Below, piece after piece: positions 1-13,459 of a stretch of 64,000 nucleotides of DNA (positions are counted from its first letter, which is position 1; every line of letters starts with the position of its first letter). The notes beneath the pieces are model-generated. The model was not told where the DNA came from and did not search any database. It was given only the letters and a program-made list of their open reading frames with translations. Source of the DNA: Oxyruncus cristatus (taxonomy: Eukaryota; Chordata; Aves; Passeriformes; Cotingidae); assembly GCA_013399855.1 (NCBI GenBank), contig VXAY01003155.1, positions 1,060,557 to 1,124,556 of the forward strand, given 5' to 3'. The translations under genes were made by a program, and so were the position numbers.

Positions 1-78
1 CATATGTAAGACTGTTTGAGAATACATGAATGCAACAGCTTTTCACGCAGGAGACTGCAGTCAATCCTGAATTTTTTT

Positions 79-98
79 AACTATATATATATATAGTT
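79..98. repeat. 20-bp perfect AT palindrome
   Basis: The sequence AACTATATATATATATAGTT equals its own reverse complement. It is an alternating TA core capped by AAC/GTT, likely a short TA microsatellite able to extrude a cruciform. No function is implied. Confidence 0.8.
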
Positions 99-230
99 AT
101 ATATGATACAACTCTTATATCATTAAATGAATAATATATTCCACATACTGCATGAAGCAAAAAAATGACCACCAATTTCAGAACCAATGTTCTTTGACAA
201 AAACTCTGGTCAGAAAACCAACACATTTTT

Positions 231-268
231 CTATCAGTTTAGGGAGAGACTATCAATTTAGGGAGAGG
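231..268. repeat. Two-copy 19-bp tandem duplication
   Basis: CTATCAGTTTAGGGAGAGA (231-249) is followed directly by CTATCAATTTAGGGAGAGG (250-268), with two mismatches. It is a small local slippage duplication in otherwise unique DNA. Confidence 0.8.
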
Positions 269-1843
269 CTAAATTGCAACACTGTATTTTGACAGGAAAT
301 ATTCTCAATCTGACATTAGCTCCTACAGAATGAAGAAGTTGTTCTACAATCAGATTCAGGAGCCCCACAGGCTAACACTAAGATGTTTTCTTATAAAGTT
401 GGCATTATCAAACAACAGTCAACCTGTTTTGTAAGGGTGTGAACAGAATCTTTGTTTCTATGTGGTAAATCTCTTGTTGTAGGCCAAGAGCTGATGAATG
501 TGTTGCATTATATCTGTTTAAGTTAGCACTGTCAGCATGCCTAGTAGGCAGTAGTGGTGTGGACAGCATAGGAAAGCTTTAAGTAATATATCAAACCAGC
601 AGTAGATATGTGATAACTGTCAAAGTTAAGGTACAGGGAGCTGTATTTTCTGTTGTAATTATAGGCATAATTAATATAGAACCACTGGCTCTGGTGGAGC
701 TAACCCAATTTGAACTATCAAAGGACATGATCCACAATTATACATTGATACATATACAAAGCTAGGAGTCCATAAATAAATATAAATTTTATGCATTGGA
801 TCACTCCGTAGAGAGGTGGTTAATTTGAAGTTTCAGAATTCTGAACCCCTTAGGTCATAACATTAAATTGAATAGCAGCTTTTGTCAATAATTAGAAAAA
901 TACGTATTGTTGCTAGCATGTATGTGTTTGTGTGCTTCCCTCAGCATCAAGTTTAATGAAGCTCAAAGCACTTAAATCAACACAGAGCATCCTGTGGTTA
1001 GAAGAGGTCAGAGTTTCTCCTGAATTTTAAAAGGAGGCAGCATGTGCGCTGTTACCTCTTGTCCTTTGTGGCAAGTTCAAGTTCTAGGGGGATCTGAAAA
1101 CCCTGAACCAATATTGCTCACAGAGGTATTTCAGCAACTGCAGGAAGTTCTGGCTGTTGCCCTCCATGACACATCTTTGCAGAAGCCATGTGCTGCTCAC
1201 AGACAGTTAATGTTCAGGTGTCAGGAAATACCCATTCAGGGAGCAGCCTCTAAATGTAGAGTCACCTTTTCCAGAAAAGTTGGATATTCAGAAAAAGTTT
1301 TGTGTAAGGCTTAAATTATAACATCAGACAGTCATGGACTGTAGGGAACCGAAAAATAAGAAAGTTGGTAACAAAGAAGACAGTAGTATAACATACACTA
1401 GAGAGAAAACTTGAAAATCACGGCTGCTTTATAGTCTTCCCAGTGGCCATGAAAATGTTAGAAAATGTAGCTGGAAAAAGAATTTTCCCTTTCACTCAAA
1501 AGATTTTTATGGCAAAAGAAATGAGATAGAAATACCTTTAATCAGAACAAAGTGAGAAAAACAGTGGCCTTAGAAAGAAACAAAGGGCCAGATTTCGGTC
1601 TGGTATAAATCAGACGCTGGATGCCCGCCCTGGGGCATGCAGTGTCATGTGAGAGAGCTTGAACAGTATACAGCTCTCTCCCTTATTCACACTGTGCTTG
1701 CATGTAACCCCAACCATAGTTCTATGGAGCATTTTATTCCAGATTTCAAGCCTGTGAATGCGGAAGAAATACCATGCAGAAGCAAATCTGGTTTCATAAG
1801 GTTTTGTATGATAAAAATAGACTATATTTTATAATGTAGCTGT

Positions 1844-1874
1844 TGTAAGTGAAACATACCTGTTTTCACTTACA
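1844..1874. repeat. Inverted repeat, 11-bp perfect arms
   Basis: TGTAAGTGAAA (1844-1854) and TTTCACTTACA (1864-1874) are exact reverse complements separated by 9 nt. There is no flanking gene or T-run that would make this a terminator, and no target-site duplication to suggest a miniature transposon. Confidence 0.7.
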
Positions 1875-4800
1875 TCCAATGTGACTATCTCTCTCTGCCA
1901 ACACAGCATTGTGTGCAGTAAAAGTCCAAAAAAATCTATGGTGGTAGAAGAAGCCGAAGTCTTATGCCAGAAACCTGCTTTTTTGATTTATTTGATTTCA
2001 CCTCCACAAAAACAGCAAGCAAGGCAACAATTTTTGTACATCAAGTCATTGTGGACTGATGGCAGCAGTCTGAAAGAAACAATAATGTATTTCAATAATT
2101 AATTCCTTCTGACTAAAGCAATGTTACTGTTTGTGCACTCTTCATAAGGCCAAGTAAAAAAGAACTTTAAGCCAGAAGTGCATAAATAGTAATGTTACTT
2201 TGGGGAGCAGAAGTCCCCTAACATACTGCTGATTTGGGAAAGCTTTTCTTTACCCCTAGGCTATAACAATTTTGTTTTATATTCCCTGATGTTGCCTCAG
2301 GATGACCCTGAGATTCTCTCAGATTCATAAGACAAAGGAAACAAACTGGTAGGTTAGCTGTTTTGACGGCATAAAAAGAACCACACAATTAAAAAATGGA
2401 GTTTCTACCAAGCTGATAAAAATTCTCTTAGACATTGAAATATAATTCCAAAAATATGTGGAAGTACTGTAAAATTCAATTAAGAATAGAAATTAAAACA
2501 TTAAGGGATGAATTTATTTCATTTATTGTTTTTTTTTTCATGGGACTAGAGGTGGGAGTTTTTTTACATTTTGTTGTCTGAGTAAATTAAGTACAGGACA
2601 AAGAACTTCCCATTATAAATGTTATAACTTCTTTTTTAAGCTTTTCATGGTAGCCACGCTGACACTCATGATGCATAGCCTACCATCAGTCTCTCAAGCA
2701 AAATTCACACAAGCACTACTTTTTTAAAAGATTATGTTGTTTGTAACATAAACTGCCGAATTCATATCAGGGGCTAACCCATTTCACGCCAAAATGATTT
2801 TGCTCAGCTTTCTTGTCTCTTGACTGTATTGATGCCTCTTCTCCCTTTGCCTTTTTAGTCAACAGTTTCATTGCCTGTTTTTTTTTTACTTGTCTGGAAT
2901 TTATTGCCTAAATCTGTTGTAATATAAAAGTTTTATTATTAGTGTTGCTCCTATAAAATGGCATAGCATAAATATAAAGCAATAACTTATTATTCACATA
3001 GATTCCACATTAACTCCATGCAGGTACAGAACTTGACCTGGTGTGACTCCACAGGTCCCTTGGTGATCAGATTCCTGCTGTATAGATCAGAATTAAAGCA
3101 AAACTAAACCAGATGTTTTTACTATTAGATAGATTAGGCCAAAACTAAAATTAAGAAAACATACTGGATCTGATTTACTATCAGTATATGATCTGTTGCT
3201 GCAAAGGGAGCAATGGATAATAGAGCAGAGGCAAATGGTAATTTATTAATGCAGGCATGGGAGTTCCATACCCTCACCCCTGACTGCTCTAAAAATGCTG
3301 AACAGAGGGCCCCAGTCTGGTGATGAAAGCTGGTTTTTGATAGTAAAGGCTCAGTAAAAACAACATGAAATCATTTAAGAAATGGTACATGAGAAAGTAC
3401 TGGCAGAAATACTTATCACTACAAAAATTGTTTGTCTACAGATACATAAACACATATCATTTCAAACTTTGCCTTGCGTGTTTACTTGAAAAAATTAATT
3501 TACCTGAAGTATTGTGGTGAGCCACCAGATAGCAATATCCACGAGATACAAGACCCTTCTTTTACACTGTGGGAACTGTCTCTTTCTAAAAAACCTTTTC
3601 ATAGACCACTCTCATTTTGTCATAACTAAATTACAACACGCAAAGTTCATGCTCTGAGGCATGCTATTGCAAAGTTTCAGGAATATAGGAGATTTTGTCA
3701 CAAGCGCATATTAAAAAGTCCTTACATTCATATAGCAACTGCAACAAAAGAGTCTCAAAATCCGTTCATGAGCCTTAATCAAATTCTCCCCAGAATTCTG
3801 TGAGAAGGAAGAAGATGATCATTAGAGTTTTTCAAAGCTTTTTGGTCAAATATTTTATTCGCCAAAAACGTAGATTTAGATGAAGTGATACTGTTTGAGG
3901 ATTCAGTTGTGCATGTTGAAAACTTATATGTACAAGAAACTGTCTATTGTGGTACTGTTTTCAAAAAGTTGGAATTTAAAGAAAATATACAAAATTATAT
4001 TAAGGTGTCATTAGTTTTGAACAAAACTAATCTGAGGATTTCTTATTTATCAGGAAAATGACAAAGAAGTTAATGGTTATAAAAATTTATGTTATTTTGA
4101 TGACTGAAGTAAAAAGAAAACCAGCCATGTGCTCTGATAATCTCTGTTTTGTGCTTAAGTGAACTGAAGCTTTACATGTGATTTTATAACATGACCAGTC
4201 AGGAGCAAGGTGAAGGGTGAAATTAAGTTTTCTTTTAGTATTCTGCTGATTGGTTTCCCAGTGGGTTTCCTATTGACTCAGAAAGCACTACATCCTTCAC
4301 AGTAGCAAGTATTGGATCCTGAATATTTAGCTGGGGTTTTTTTTCCTCTTTTAGGGGACCACAATATCAAAGTCATTTTCTGTAAGTGTTAGGTGGCTGC
4401 AGAATCATGGTTTTGATTATAGCAGTGGCATGAGCTGTCCACATACCATCTCAGGCACATCACTGCTTTATTAATCATTCCTCCAGCATGGAGGTAGCAC
4501 AAATCCATTTAACTAGACCGTCTTATTTCTCTGGAATCTGCGTGAAAAAGCTGATCACAATAAGAGTTGCCTGGTAACAGCAATGATTATAGCAAGTACT
4601 GCAAGGTAACTTCAAAACATACATTTAAGGACTCTGCAACTCTTGTTTAAAATCTGTCCTAGAGCAGATGGGGAATACTCTCTCAGGAGTACATGTTCAG
4701 TTCTGAAAGTATGTTAAGCATTCCCAAATGCTACTTCTGCTGGGACTTTGCCTTAGAGAAAAAAACACCCCAAATTAAATGGAGGCTTTTGTTCTGCAGC

Positions 4801-7800
4801 TATATCTTCAATTTGTGGTCATCTGCCTACACACATCTGCGTATTTGAAGCAGTTTAACATATGTGTGCACTGCTGTGCTCTGCCCTGTGCACTTACACA
4901 CAACCTTGCTGGTCTTGGTGAAATGAGGGATCTCCAAAGAGGTGCAGCAGTCACCATGTCAGCTGTCAGTTTCAAGCAGCTTCTGTGAACAAGCTATTTA
5001 TTTCTTCTATGTGATATAAAGTATGTTCTGTTGCTGTTTTCTTTCACACATGCTTCCGCTGGAAAGCGGAGAAGACAATTAGCTTTTGAGGGAGTTATGG
5101 TAAGAAAGAAGACGATGAATCAATTTTCTGTTTGCCTCCATCAGTATTGCTCACATATTCTCTGTCCCACCACACCTGCAAATGAGCAGTAATAACACTG
5201 CAAATGCCAACTCACTGACTCTCACATAACCTATGCCTTTGTCTCTCTATCCACTATTCATCACATCTCACCTTGTTCTATTTACTGTCAGGTTCACTGA
5301 AAAATTTCAAGTGGGTTATATCTCTGTAAGACCATGTTCAAATGTAACACATATTTAAAGTAACATAAATATACACAATATGCACTAAGAACATTCTACA
5401 TCTGTTTAAATCTAAGGAATTCAAAGAATCATAATATTAGATGTGATCAACACATTACCACAAATATCAGAAAGATTTTTGCCATTTGCAAAGCTAGAGA
5501 TAAGTGTTTCAAAACCACGGATTAGAACGTAGGAGGCTTGAGGAGTCAGAGACGCTACTTAAGGAGCTGTTGTCTATTCAATGAACATGAACTAATGACT
5601 GATGCATTTTTTCCTGCGTAAACTGACTGTTCCTGCAGCCTTGCCTTTACACAACTTTGAACGTTTAAACAAGGATTAGACAAAGAACTAGAAAGGGGGT
5701 TTTGCTTTTATTGCTGGCTGCTGGTATTTTAAGTAAAGTTTCCAACTGATATTTCTCAACTAAGAGACTCAAATTAAGGAGATTTGCTGACTGCTAAAGT
5801 TCCATTTCCACATCAGAGGGAGAAGCAGCGTGACATGCTCTGCATCACAGCAGTGCAGTTTTGGCCAAGCTCCAAGTGAGCAAGGGATGACTTAGATCTC
5901 AGTGGGTGGTGGCCATTACACATTTTGGGGAGGCTATTTAAAACTGGCATGTGAACCAGTTCTATCAGAGAGGAGAAAGTACAGGTAGTAAAGTCACCCT
6001 ATGACATCTGCCCTCCTGCTGCCGGTTAACATACAGAAATTGAGCTATATCTGAAGCATAGAGCCATTCACAAAAGGGAAATACAACAAAACAAATTGGA
6101 GACATTTTTACGTTGTTCAAATCAGAACTATTGCACCAAGATTTCCTATGAGGTAGGATATGTAAAGGGCTTTTGCTGTGACTAAGCGTTTGGCAAAGCA
6201 ATAAGACTGGTGCAGATCATACCAGAGAGATTATTGTTACCCGTTGTACTGACTGAGGACATCAAGTAAGCATTTTGACAGGCAGTCATAAAATTATTAT
6301 CATTTCTTGTTAAAAGGAAGTCTGGAAGTCAAATTTGCCTTAGTTTTCTAGTTCATTAGAAAAACAGTTTGACACATTAGTAGAAGGTGGAATATTTTTT
6401 ACATATCAGTTCATACTATAGTACCTAGAGTCATCATGCAACGCAGACCCTCTCTGCTATTAACAACAGGATACAGGGTCAGGAAAAGTAATGTTGCTTC
6501 ACTCGTGGTAGTCAAAATCAAATGTTTTTAATCCAGTTGCCACAGAAAATTTTAAAAGACACAAAACTCTCGAAGTCACAGAGATATAAGCTTTTTTAAC
6601 ATGTTGTAATGTTCACTAGCATGTACCTCACTTTTTTTGAAGTGAACTCCTATGAATAGCGGCTACACACTAAGAAAAACAGTATAGTAAGACAAACTAC
6701 AGACAGTAGCTGATATTAACCATTAAGGGGAAATCTTTTGTTACAGTCTTACGTAGTTCAACAACAGAAAGACCATTTTCTTACCATTACTTCCCAGATA
6801 CATAACGTTATTACTTATAAAGTGTACCCAAGTTTGTCACAAAGATCTGCACTAAAATGAAACCAAATGTACTCTTTTATCTTAAAGGAATCCAAACTCA
6901 AAACTGTAGGTGACAGCTGCAACTCTTACTGGTAGCAAGTATTACCTCAAAGCATTTGGAGATAAGGAAATCAGCTGTGGGGAAAATTGACTTAATAATT
7001 AATTAGTGGTAGTATTCCAGTGAAAGAATGAAAAAATATGGAATATTATAAGAAATTATCACAAACCAAACGGGTAATGTATAGGTTCTTCAAAAGAAGA
7101 AAGGCACATTTTTCTATTGGAAAAGGCATATTTTCTATATGAAAATAACAAGTACCACATGAGGCTATTGATAGTACTACTGAAAAAGATGAAAACAATG
7201 TGAATTTGGCTAGCTAGCACATGGCCTAATAGAGACCATTACATTAATTTAGTAACTGATAGTTATTTTGAAAGTAAAGATATTTGTAAGAAACTGAATG
7301 CAAACACAAGTACATTGATACAAATATAGACCTGCATTTTTCTGCTCAAAATCTGAGCAAATGGTGTAAGAATTTATTGACTATCAATGTATATTTAGCC
7401 ATAAACACATGGCCATTTATGACAGAGCCCAGATTTAATTGCAGTCAACAGCACAATACAAACTTTTGATATGCAGAGTCATCAACCATCCCTAAATGGG
7501 ACAGATTACTTAGTAGGCAATAGGAGTTAAAGATCTCTAGACCAGATGCTCCTCTCTGTGATAATACAACAAAAATCATGGAAAATAAGGCTCTAAATTC
7601 ATAGAAGAAAAAAATAGGACTACTTGCTTTTCCTGACCCATCTGCAGACTCAAAATCTGATTTGCCAGTAGCCTGGACTTACAGAAGAGAAAGTCAAAGA
7701 AGGAGCTGAAGTCAACAGCACTGGTACACCACCTCTGAAAGGAGGAAAGTTAGCAAGAATAGATCAAATGCACCAGTACTATCTGCTAAGTGAAGGAACA

Positions 7801-8395
7801 TTATTTACCTTGAATAGTCTGTTTGAATAAAACTGTTCAATGATTGAATGAACTCAGCAAGTTATATGAGCTTCTCCATATGTTTCTATTTCCTTTTCCT
7901 TGGAGGGAAGGAAACAGAGAGAGTTTTGGCCATGTGGACTGCACAAAATTTATGATAGTATATTTACCCACTAATGATTTTTTTATGCTGAAATAGTTTA
8001 TTTGTATCTAGCAGTACTCACACTGCATTTAAGATTGTTTTGTTTCTAGATGTTCAAAAGGAATAAGTTTTTGCTTTCTGAAGAGCATTTTGGTTAATTA
8101 TTATGAATTAATAGAAAGTCACTAACTACTCTACATAAGAAATAAGTATCTAAATCTCAGCATTTCATAAGATCAGTTAAACATTTATTACATAAAGCAA
8201 ATCAATGCTAGAAAAAAAGACACCAAATAGTAAAATGTTGTTCTAATTGAACCAGGACAGTGGTTCATTGGAATATGATTAATTCAATAATTTTTAACAC
8301 TTAGACAATTTAAATGGTATTATCTTAGCATAGCTGGTTGTGATTTTATTTTTCATTTTACAGAGATTGCATTTTTTTTATTTCATGCTCAACAT

Positions 8396-8640
8396 TTGAC
8401 ATCTGATTGAATTCTCCTCAGGTTTCCTTCATTAAACACTGCATAAACATAATATTTTACATTAAACCTGTTGATTGTCTCCTGCAATTAATATTGGCTG
8501 TTGGTTCAATAGAATACATTGGTGCCTATCAATGACTCCTAATGTTATCTTAATACTGATATGCTGCAGATACTAATGGCAGACATCAATCACAGTTCTG
8601 GCTGAAAACTCTTCATTTAGTCTTAATAAAGAAAAAGTCA
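8396..8640. promoter_or_regulatory. Candidate conserved non-coding element
   Basis: This is a high-complexity stretch without repeats or a long open frame. It is dense in homeodomain-type cores (ATTA/TAAT, for example the CAATTAATATTGG run near 8485) and carries ATCAATCACAG near 8585. The texture resembles vertebrate developmental enhancers, but that is pattern recognition only; no alignment was possible. Confidence 0.25.
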
Positions 8641-10144
8641 AATTCTCTCCAGTCTAATGATTGAAAAAAACAAACTTCATTTATGAACCAGTATGTCAAA
8701 TCTCTTGGTAGTAATGAATTAAATGATTCACTGATTAAAATGTTAGGGATAGGCTGGGATTTGGGTTTCCATTATAGGTAAATGTGTTTTTAAGGGACTG
8801 GGAAAAAAAAGTTGACATTACAAGAGTGCAAAGTACAGATTTGGCCTTCATAAAAAACACAGAAAAGGAGAATTCCCTTCAGGCAAGCTTGTTCTTGGTA
8901 TAAAAAAAGGTTCAGAATAATGAATTTTTTTAGTGGTTTTTTTTTTATGTCATGTTCCCAAAAAACAGACTTACTGTACATTTTTAACAAATAAATTTGG
9001 CTATAGCCAAGCATATCTCAGTAGTCCCCATCAGCAGATCCTTCTGGTGGAAACAGAGAAAAAAAAATTAAAAATTGAAAGTCCTTAGCTAATTGACTGA
9101 CCTTGAAGAGGTTACCAAAATATAGTCCTGTTTGTTGGATGCTTTGTGAGAAAAAATGTAAGAGCTCTGCAATATTTTCTGCAGGGAAACATTCCAAAGA
9201 AAAGCAAAAGAAACAAAATTGCAAATGGCAAGGAGGTTCCTTAGATCACATTCAGGAAGGTAATCAACAATAATACTAAACTCTTAAGAGTACCACAGTT
9301 TTTGAGGAGAATCTGTTCCATTGGAAAAACTGTGCAAAGCTGGTACACCAATAAAGACATTAAGTATGTGGAAAAAAGTTTCAAAAACACTCAAACAGAA
9401 TGACAGGATTAGAGAGACTCCAAAAACTTGCAGACTCAACAATTTCTGAGAAATATCGCTATGTGGTATTTTGACTAATTAGACTGGTAGATGAAAACAC
9501 TTGAATTTTGAAATATTTAGACCAAAGACACTTTTCATCACTCTGTGCCAAAGTGTGATTGACTGGTCTTTATTGTATATGAAGGATAGATGTTACATTT
9601 TTTATGTAGCTAACACTTCATAAGGATTTCTACTGAAATTGATGTCTAAGTCCTAAGTGTGCTAGATGTGGAATGCATAAACTATTCATGGATCATTAAG
9701 CCCAACTAAACATACCAGCTACACTTTTGGAAGCCAAAAGTATGCTTTAAACATCTGAAAAATTCCTTAATAGTATAAAAATTGAGAATTTGTCTGCTTT
9801 TTTCCAGCGGGTCTAATAAAGGATAATATGATCTGCCTTGCTAGTATCTCAATATTATTGTGTCTACAATAATACCAATAGGACTAGCTAAATATACATA
9901 CTGTCAGTGTACCTCTCTTGTGAGGATGAACGGCCAAATATTTACAATATTACATTTTCTTTACGTATTTGTGCTTTGCCCATTCTGAAAATTAAAATAT
10001 AAACATTCTGGTAAAAAAAATCTGTTCTCCCCCTCATGCCACACGTTTAAATCACTTTTACCTTGTTTGATATGGTGTGTATATGCATGTATAAAATACA
10101 TTAAAGGTCTTTGTTTTACTGTATCATGAAATTAAAAACCATGC

Positions 10145-10565
10145 AGTCTCTGTAATTACATTGTCCTTTGCCGCCTCTTTAAAAAAGAAAAAGACTGTGT
10201 TCAAATTTTCCCCCTGTTTTATTTGCACCCTATTAACAACTGTTACTAGAGCTTTAATTATGCCCCTGTGATTGCAGAGATGCCGCTGACTTGTGTCATT
10301 TTCCTCCCAGGGGATGCTTTATAATTACCAGCATCCATCGTGGCTGCCTGTAAGCTGATGCTTTTTTATTACCAGTTCAATAATCACTGCATCCTTGTGA
10401 ACATCTGCTCTACAAGCCATGCATCGGAGGTCCCAGTGCCTGTCACTCGATCCTCCCTTGCTGTGGCGACCCTTTTGCCCTCACCTTCAGTTTATATCTA
10501 ATTTGCTTAGCAGAAGCTTCATCCAGATTGCCTCACAGGAACACAATTAATGCTCCAGATTTGCA
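10145..10565. promoter_or_regulatory. Strong candidate conserved non-coding element / enhancer
   Basis: This block of about 420 bp stands out from its AT-rich flanks by higher complexity and GC and by many homeodomain, POU or forkhead-like cores: TTTAATTATGC near 10254, ATAATTACC at 10321, TTATTACC near 10366, TCAATAATCAC near 10377, CCATGCATCGG near 10418 and TTTGCAAACAAAG near 10561. No frame is open over a useful length and no transposon signature is present. It ends at a T-rich tract (about 10580-10603). The composition is what is usually seen in conserved enhancers near developmental regulators. It also contains a possible 39-nt splice-flanked exon (10311-10349). Function and target gene are unknown. 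Confidence 0.45.
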
Positions 10566-12399
10566 AACAAAGAAACTTCCCCCTTTTTTTTTTCTTTTTT
10601 TTGTCTTATTATCTTGATGTCAAGTCCTATAATTTGTAATCACAGTAGGGTGAATCAATATAAATCCAGGAAAAAATATATTATTTGGTTGGTTATCTAG
10701 CTTCATAATGAAAAGAAGGTAAGTAATGAGGATTTTTTTCTCCATGAACATCCACATAGTATTCTCAAGTAAAAGACAAACATCAAGGCTTTCTACATAT
10801 ATTCTCCTGCAACAAAAGTTGTAGAAAAAAAGGTAATGTTTTCTATATCAGAATTTAAATATATTCTAAACAAAGATTCTTCCATATAACAATTTAAAAG
10901 ACAAAAAAATCACTACTTTAATAAACATATAACTACTTATGTGTGTTCTGATTTTTCTATGGATGTACATAGAGTCTGAGTGAATGTCTTTTGGTGAAAG
11001 AGAATTACTGTTAGTTACAGATATTGGTCATGTGGAGATGTCCAAAGGAGTTTGGAATACCATCAAGTTATCTGGTTGGTTCTGTCACTTGTGTGATAAA
11101 GCTTTTAAGCCATGCAGACTTCTGGCAATATATATTTTTATATTGACCTATCTCATCAGGCCTCCTATAGTCAGGTAATGAACAACAGATCTTCAAATGA
11201 AATGTAGTGAACCCTGCATAGAACAGAATCAGTAATTTTAGTGTTTCTCTCTACATGTTTCTCTAAGTTATACACGTCTCTGATTAAAGATTTTCATCTA
11301 GCCTAGAAAAATTCTTAGAGCAATGAACACTGATATTATCTCTTAGAAAGAAGGATGCCAGAAAATTAGTAAGAACTGCACATGCATTTTGAAAAGGAGG
11401 AAAGGACTAATGGGAAATATTTTTTTTTCTTAGTGGACACTTCTCTATAGTTTTTGGTAATTTCAACCTTATTTCTTGTTAATTAGATCTATTTCATATA
11501 ATATCATGATAAATGGTTGTGACATTGTTATGTTTCTATATATATGTTTCTACGGAAATTCTCTGGATATGAAATTATTCAAAGGTTTCAATACAGCCTT
11601 CAAAGGGCTTATTACAAATCCTGTGAACCAGTTCAAATAAATATAGCTGTAACTACTGTGTCTAGAATGGGCCTGAAGTAGCACCATAAGCTAGAAGAGA
11701 AAGCACTTGCTTGGCAGACTGTGATGATATGGCCATAATCCTGCATGGCAGTTTAGAGCAATTTGAAACCGAGAGAGGGTCAGGGAGGCATTTGTGAGTA
11801 GTTGTAGGAAAATGCAACCACATCATATCCGTCCAAATCATGTGATATATGCCTTGTCTATGTATGTGTTAAACTTTCTTGCCAATTAATTTTTTTAAAT
11901 TCTGCCCAGACTGGGTCTGGATGAGGGAGGGAGATTTGAATTACCTTTCTGAATGTCTCCTATTTAAAAAAAATAAAATAGAAGAATAAATTACTGGTGT
12001 GTGGTATACCACATTTTACTCTAAATACTTCATAGCCAATATGGTGTGACTCATTAAAAATTAATGGTCAGGATATTGCAAAGTACTCTAGTAGTCAGAG
12101 GTCAAAGGGGTCTTTAGTATAAAACAGAGATCATCCCATACTCTATCTTCATCCACTGCAGAGAACATACAGGAAACAGAGTTCTGCTCTGTGCCCAACA
12201 CTTCCAAATTTTAAAGAAGTTACTATACTGTCAGACACTGAATCCAAAGCTTGTAGCTTAAAATCCAGAGTGTAACATATACTAAGACAGTTTTCTTATA
12301 AAGCACAGCAAGGCCAGAGACCATTTTTTCAATCTTTTTTCTCTAGCAGAAAATCTAGAAGTGTGTAGCGTACCTACATCTAATATGCAAAACATATAT
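10566..12399. other. AT-rich unique DNA, no gene recognised
   Basis: Apart from a short T-rich run at about 10580-10603 there is no repeat, exon or RNA gene that I can support. Open frames are short and motif-free. Confidence 0.6.
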
Positions 12400-12632
12400 A
12401 AAAAAACAAAAACAAAACCCAAACCAAACCAAAAAAAACCAAACTAAACCAAACCAAACCAAACCAAACCAAAAAAACCCAACCAAACAAAAACCAAACA
12501 TAAAACAAACAAACAAACAAACAAACAAAAAAACAAACAAAAAAAAAACCCCCCCCCCCCCAAAAACACACAAAAAAAACCCCAAAACCCAACAAACAAA
12601 AAACACAACACCAAGCCCCCAAACCAAAAAAC
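12400..12632. repeat. A/C low-complexity tract with AAACC, AAAC and poly-C runs
   Basis: About 230 bp of almost pure A and C on the plus strand: degenerate (AAACC)n at 12415-12475, (AAAC)n around 12505-12530, and a run of 13 C at 12549-12561 flanked by A-runs. Open frames crossing it translate to F/V/G/W-rich low-complexity peptide and are artefacts. It lies about 60 bp outside the 3' end of CR1-A. The same degenerate motif family recurs at 27.2, 37.2, 42.2 and 48.0 kb. Confidence 0.9.
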
Positions 12633-12873
12633 TACTATATTACAAACATGGCTTATGCTCTGGGGTGGTACCCAAGACACAAATCTTGCTCATTTTCACA
12701 GAATCACAGAATATGCTGAGTTGGAAGGCACCCCCCAAGGATCATTGGGTCCAGCTCCTGGCCCTGCACAGAACCATTCCCAAGAGTCACACCATGTGCT
12801 CTAGAGTATTGTCCAAAGGCTTCTTGAACTCTGGCAAGCTTGGTGTTGTGACCACTTCCCTGGGGAGCCTGTT

Positions 12874-13300
12874 CTAGTTCCCAACCACCCTCTGGGTGAA
12901 GAATCTTTTTCTAATATCCAATCTAAACCTCCCTAGACTCAGCTTCAAGCCATTCCTTTGGGTTCTGGTCACCATAAAGAGATCAATGCCTGCCCGTCCT
13001 TTTCCCCTCACAAGGTAGTTGTAGACTGCAATGAGGTCTCCCCTCAGTCTCCTCCAGGCTGAACACACCGAATGACCTCAGCTGCTCCTCATATGGCTTC
13101 CCTTCAAGGCTTTTCACAACCCTTGCTGCCCTCCCTTCGACACTCTCTAAGAACTTAATATCTTTTTTATATGGTGGTGCCCAAAACTGCACACAATATT
13201 CAAGGTGAGGCCACCCCAGTGCAGAGCAGAGCGGGACAATCTCCTCCATCGACCACCTGATGATGCTTTGCCTGATGTAGCCTCCTGGCTGCCAGGGCAC
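12874..13300 (-). pseudogene. CR1-A ORF2 fragments: C-terminal domain
   Basis: Two overlapping frames carry the C-terminal part of CR1 ORF2. The first (13300 to 12983) has PHLEYCVQFWAPPYKKDIK and [21 protein letters not shown]. The second (13068 to 12874) has [19 protein letters not shown] and [17 protein letters not shown]. The switch of frame near 13060 shows an indel. A shortened segment just upstream (near 13300-13330) lacks part of the usual LNMSQQC region that copies C and D retain. Confidence 0.9.
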
Positions 13301-13459
13301 TGCTGAAAATTAATTCAACTTGCCAGCAAACAGGATCCCCAGGTCCCTTTCTGTGGCACTGCTTTCCAGCATCTCGTTCCCCAGTCTGGGATGGTTGCCC
13401 CATGGCAGGTGCAGAATCCAGCACTTCCCCTTGTTGAACTTCATATCGTTGGTGATTGC

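Larger units (their letters stand above)
1..8395. other. AT-rich unique DNA, no gene recognised
   Basis: No recognisable exon, RNA gene or transposon was found on either strand. Open frames here are short (at most 90 codons) and have no family motif. Small-scale structure includes a perfect TA palindrome near the left edge, a two-copy 19-bp tandem duplication at 231-268 and an 11-bp-arm inverted repeat at 1844-1874. A stretch around 7370-7470 looks moderately complex and could be regulatory, but nothing in it is decisive. The best reading is intergenic or intronic DNA. Confidence 0.6.

Noticed and set aside
1042..1314. 90-codon plus-strand frame beginning MCAVTSCPLWQVQ
   Set aside because: No domain, no splice or promoter context; length is within chance expectation.
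12355..12680. Three overlapping minus-strand frames rich in F, V, G and W
   Set aside because: They are translations of the A/C low-complexity tract; three frames being open together reflects absence of stop codons in such sequence, not selection.
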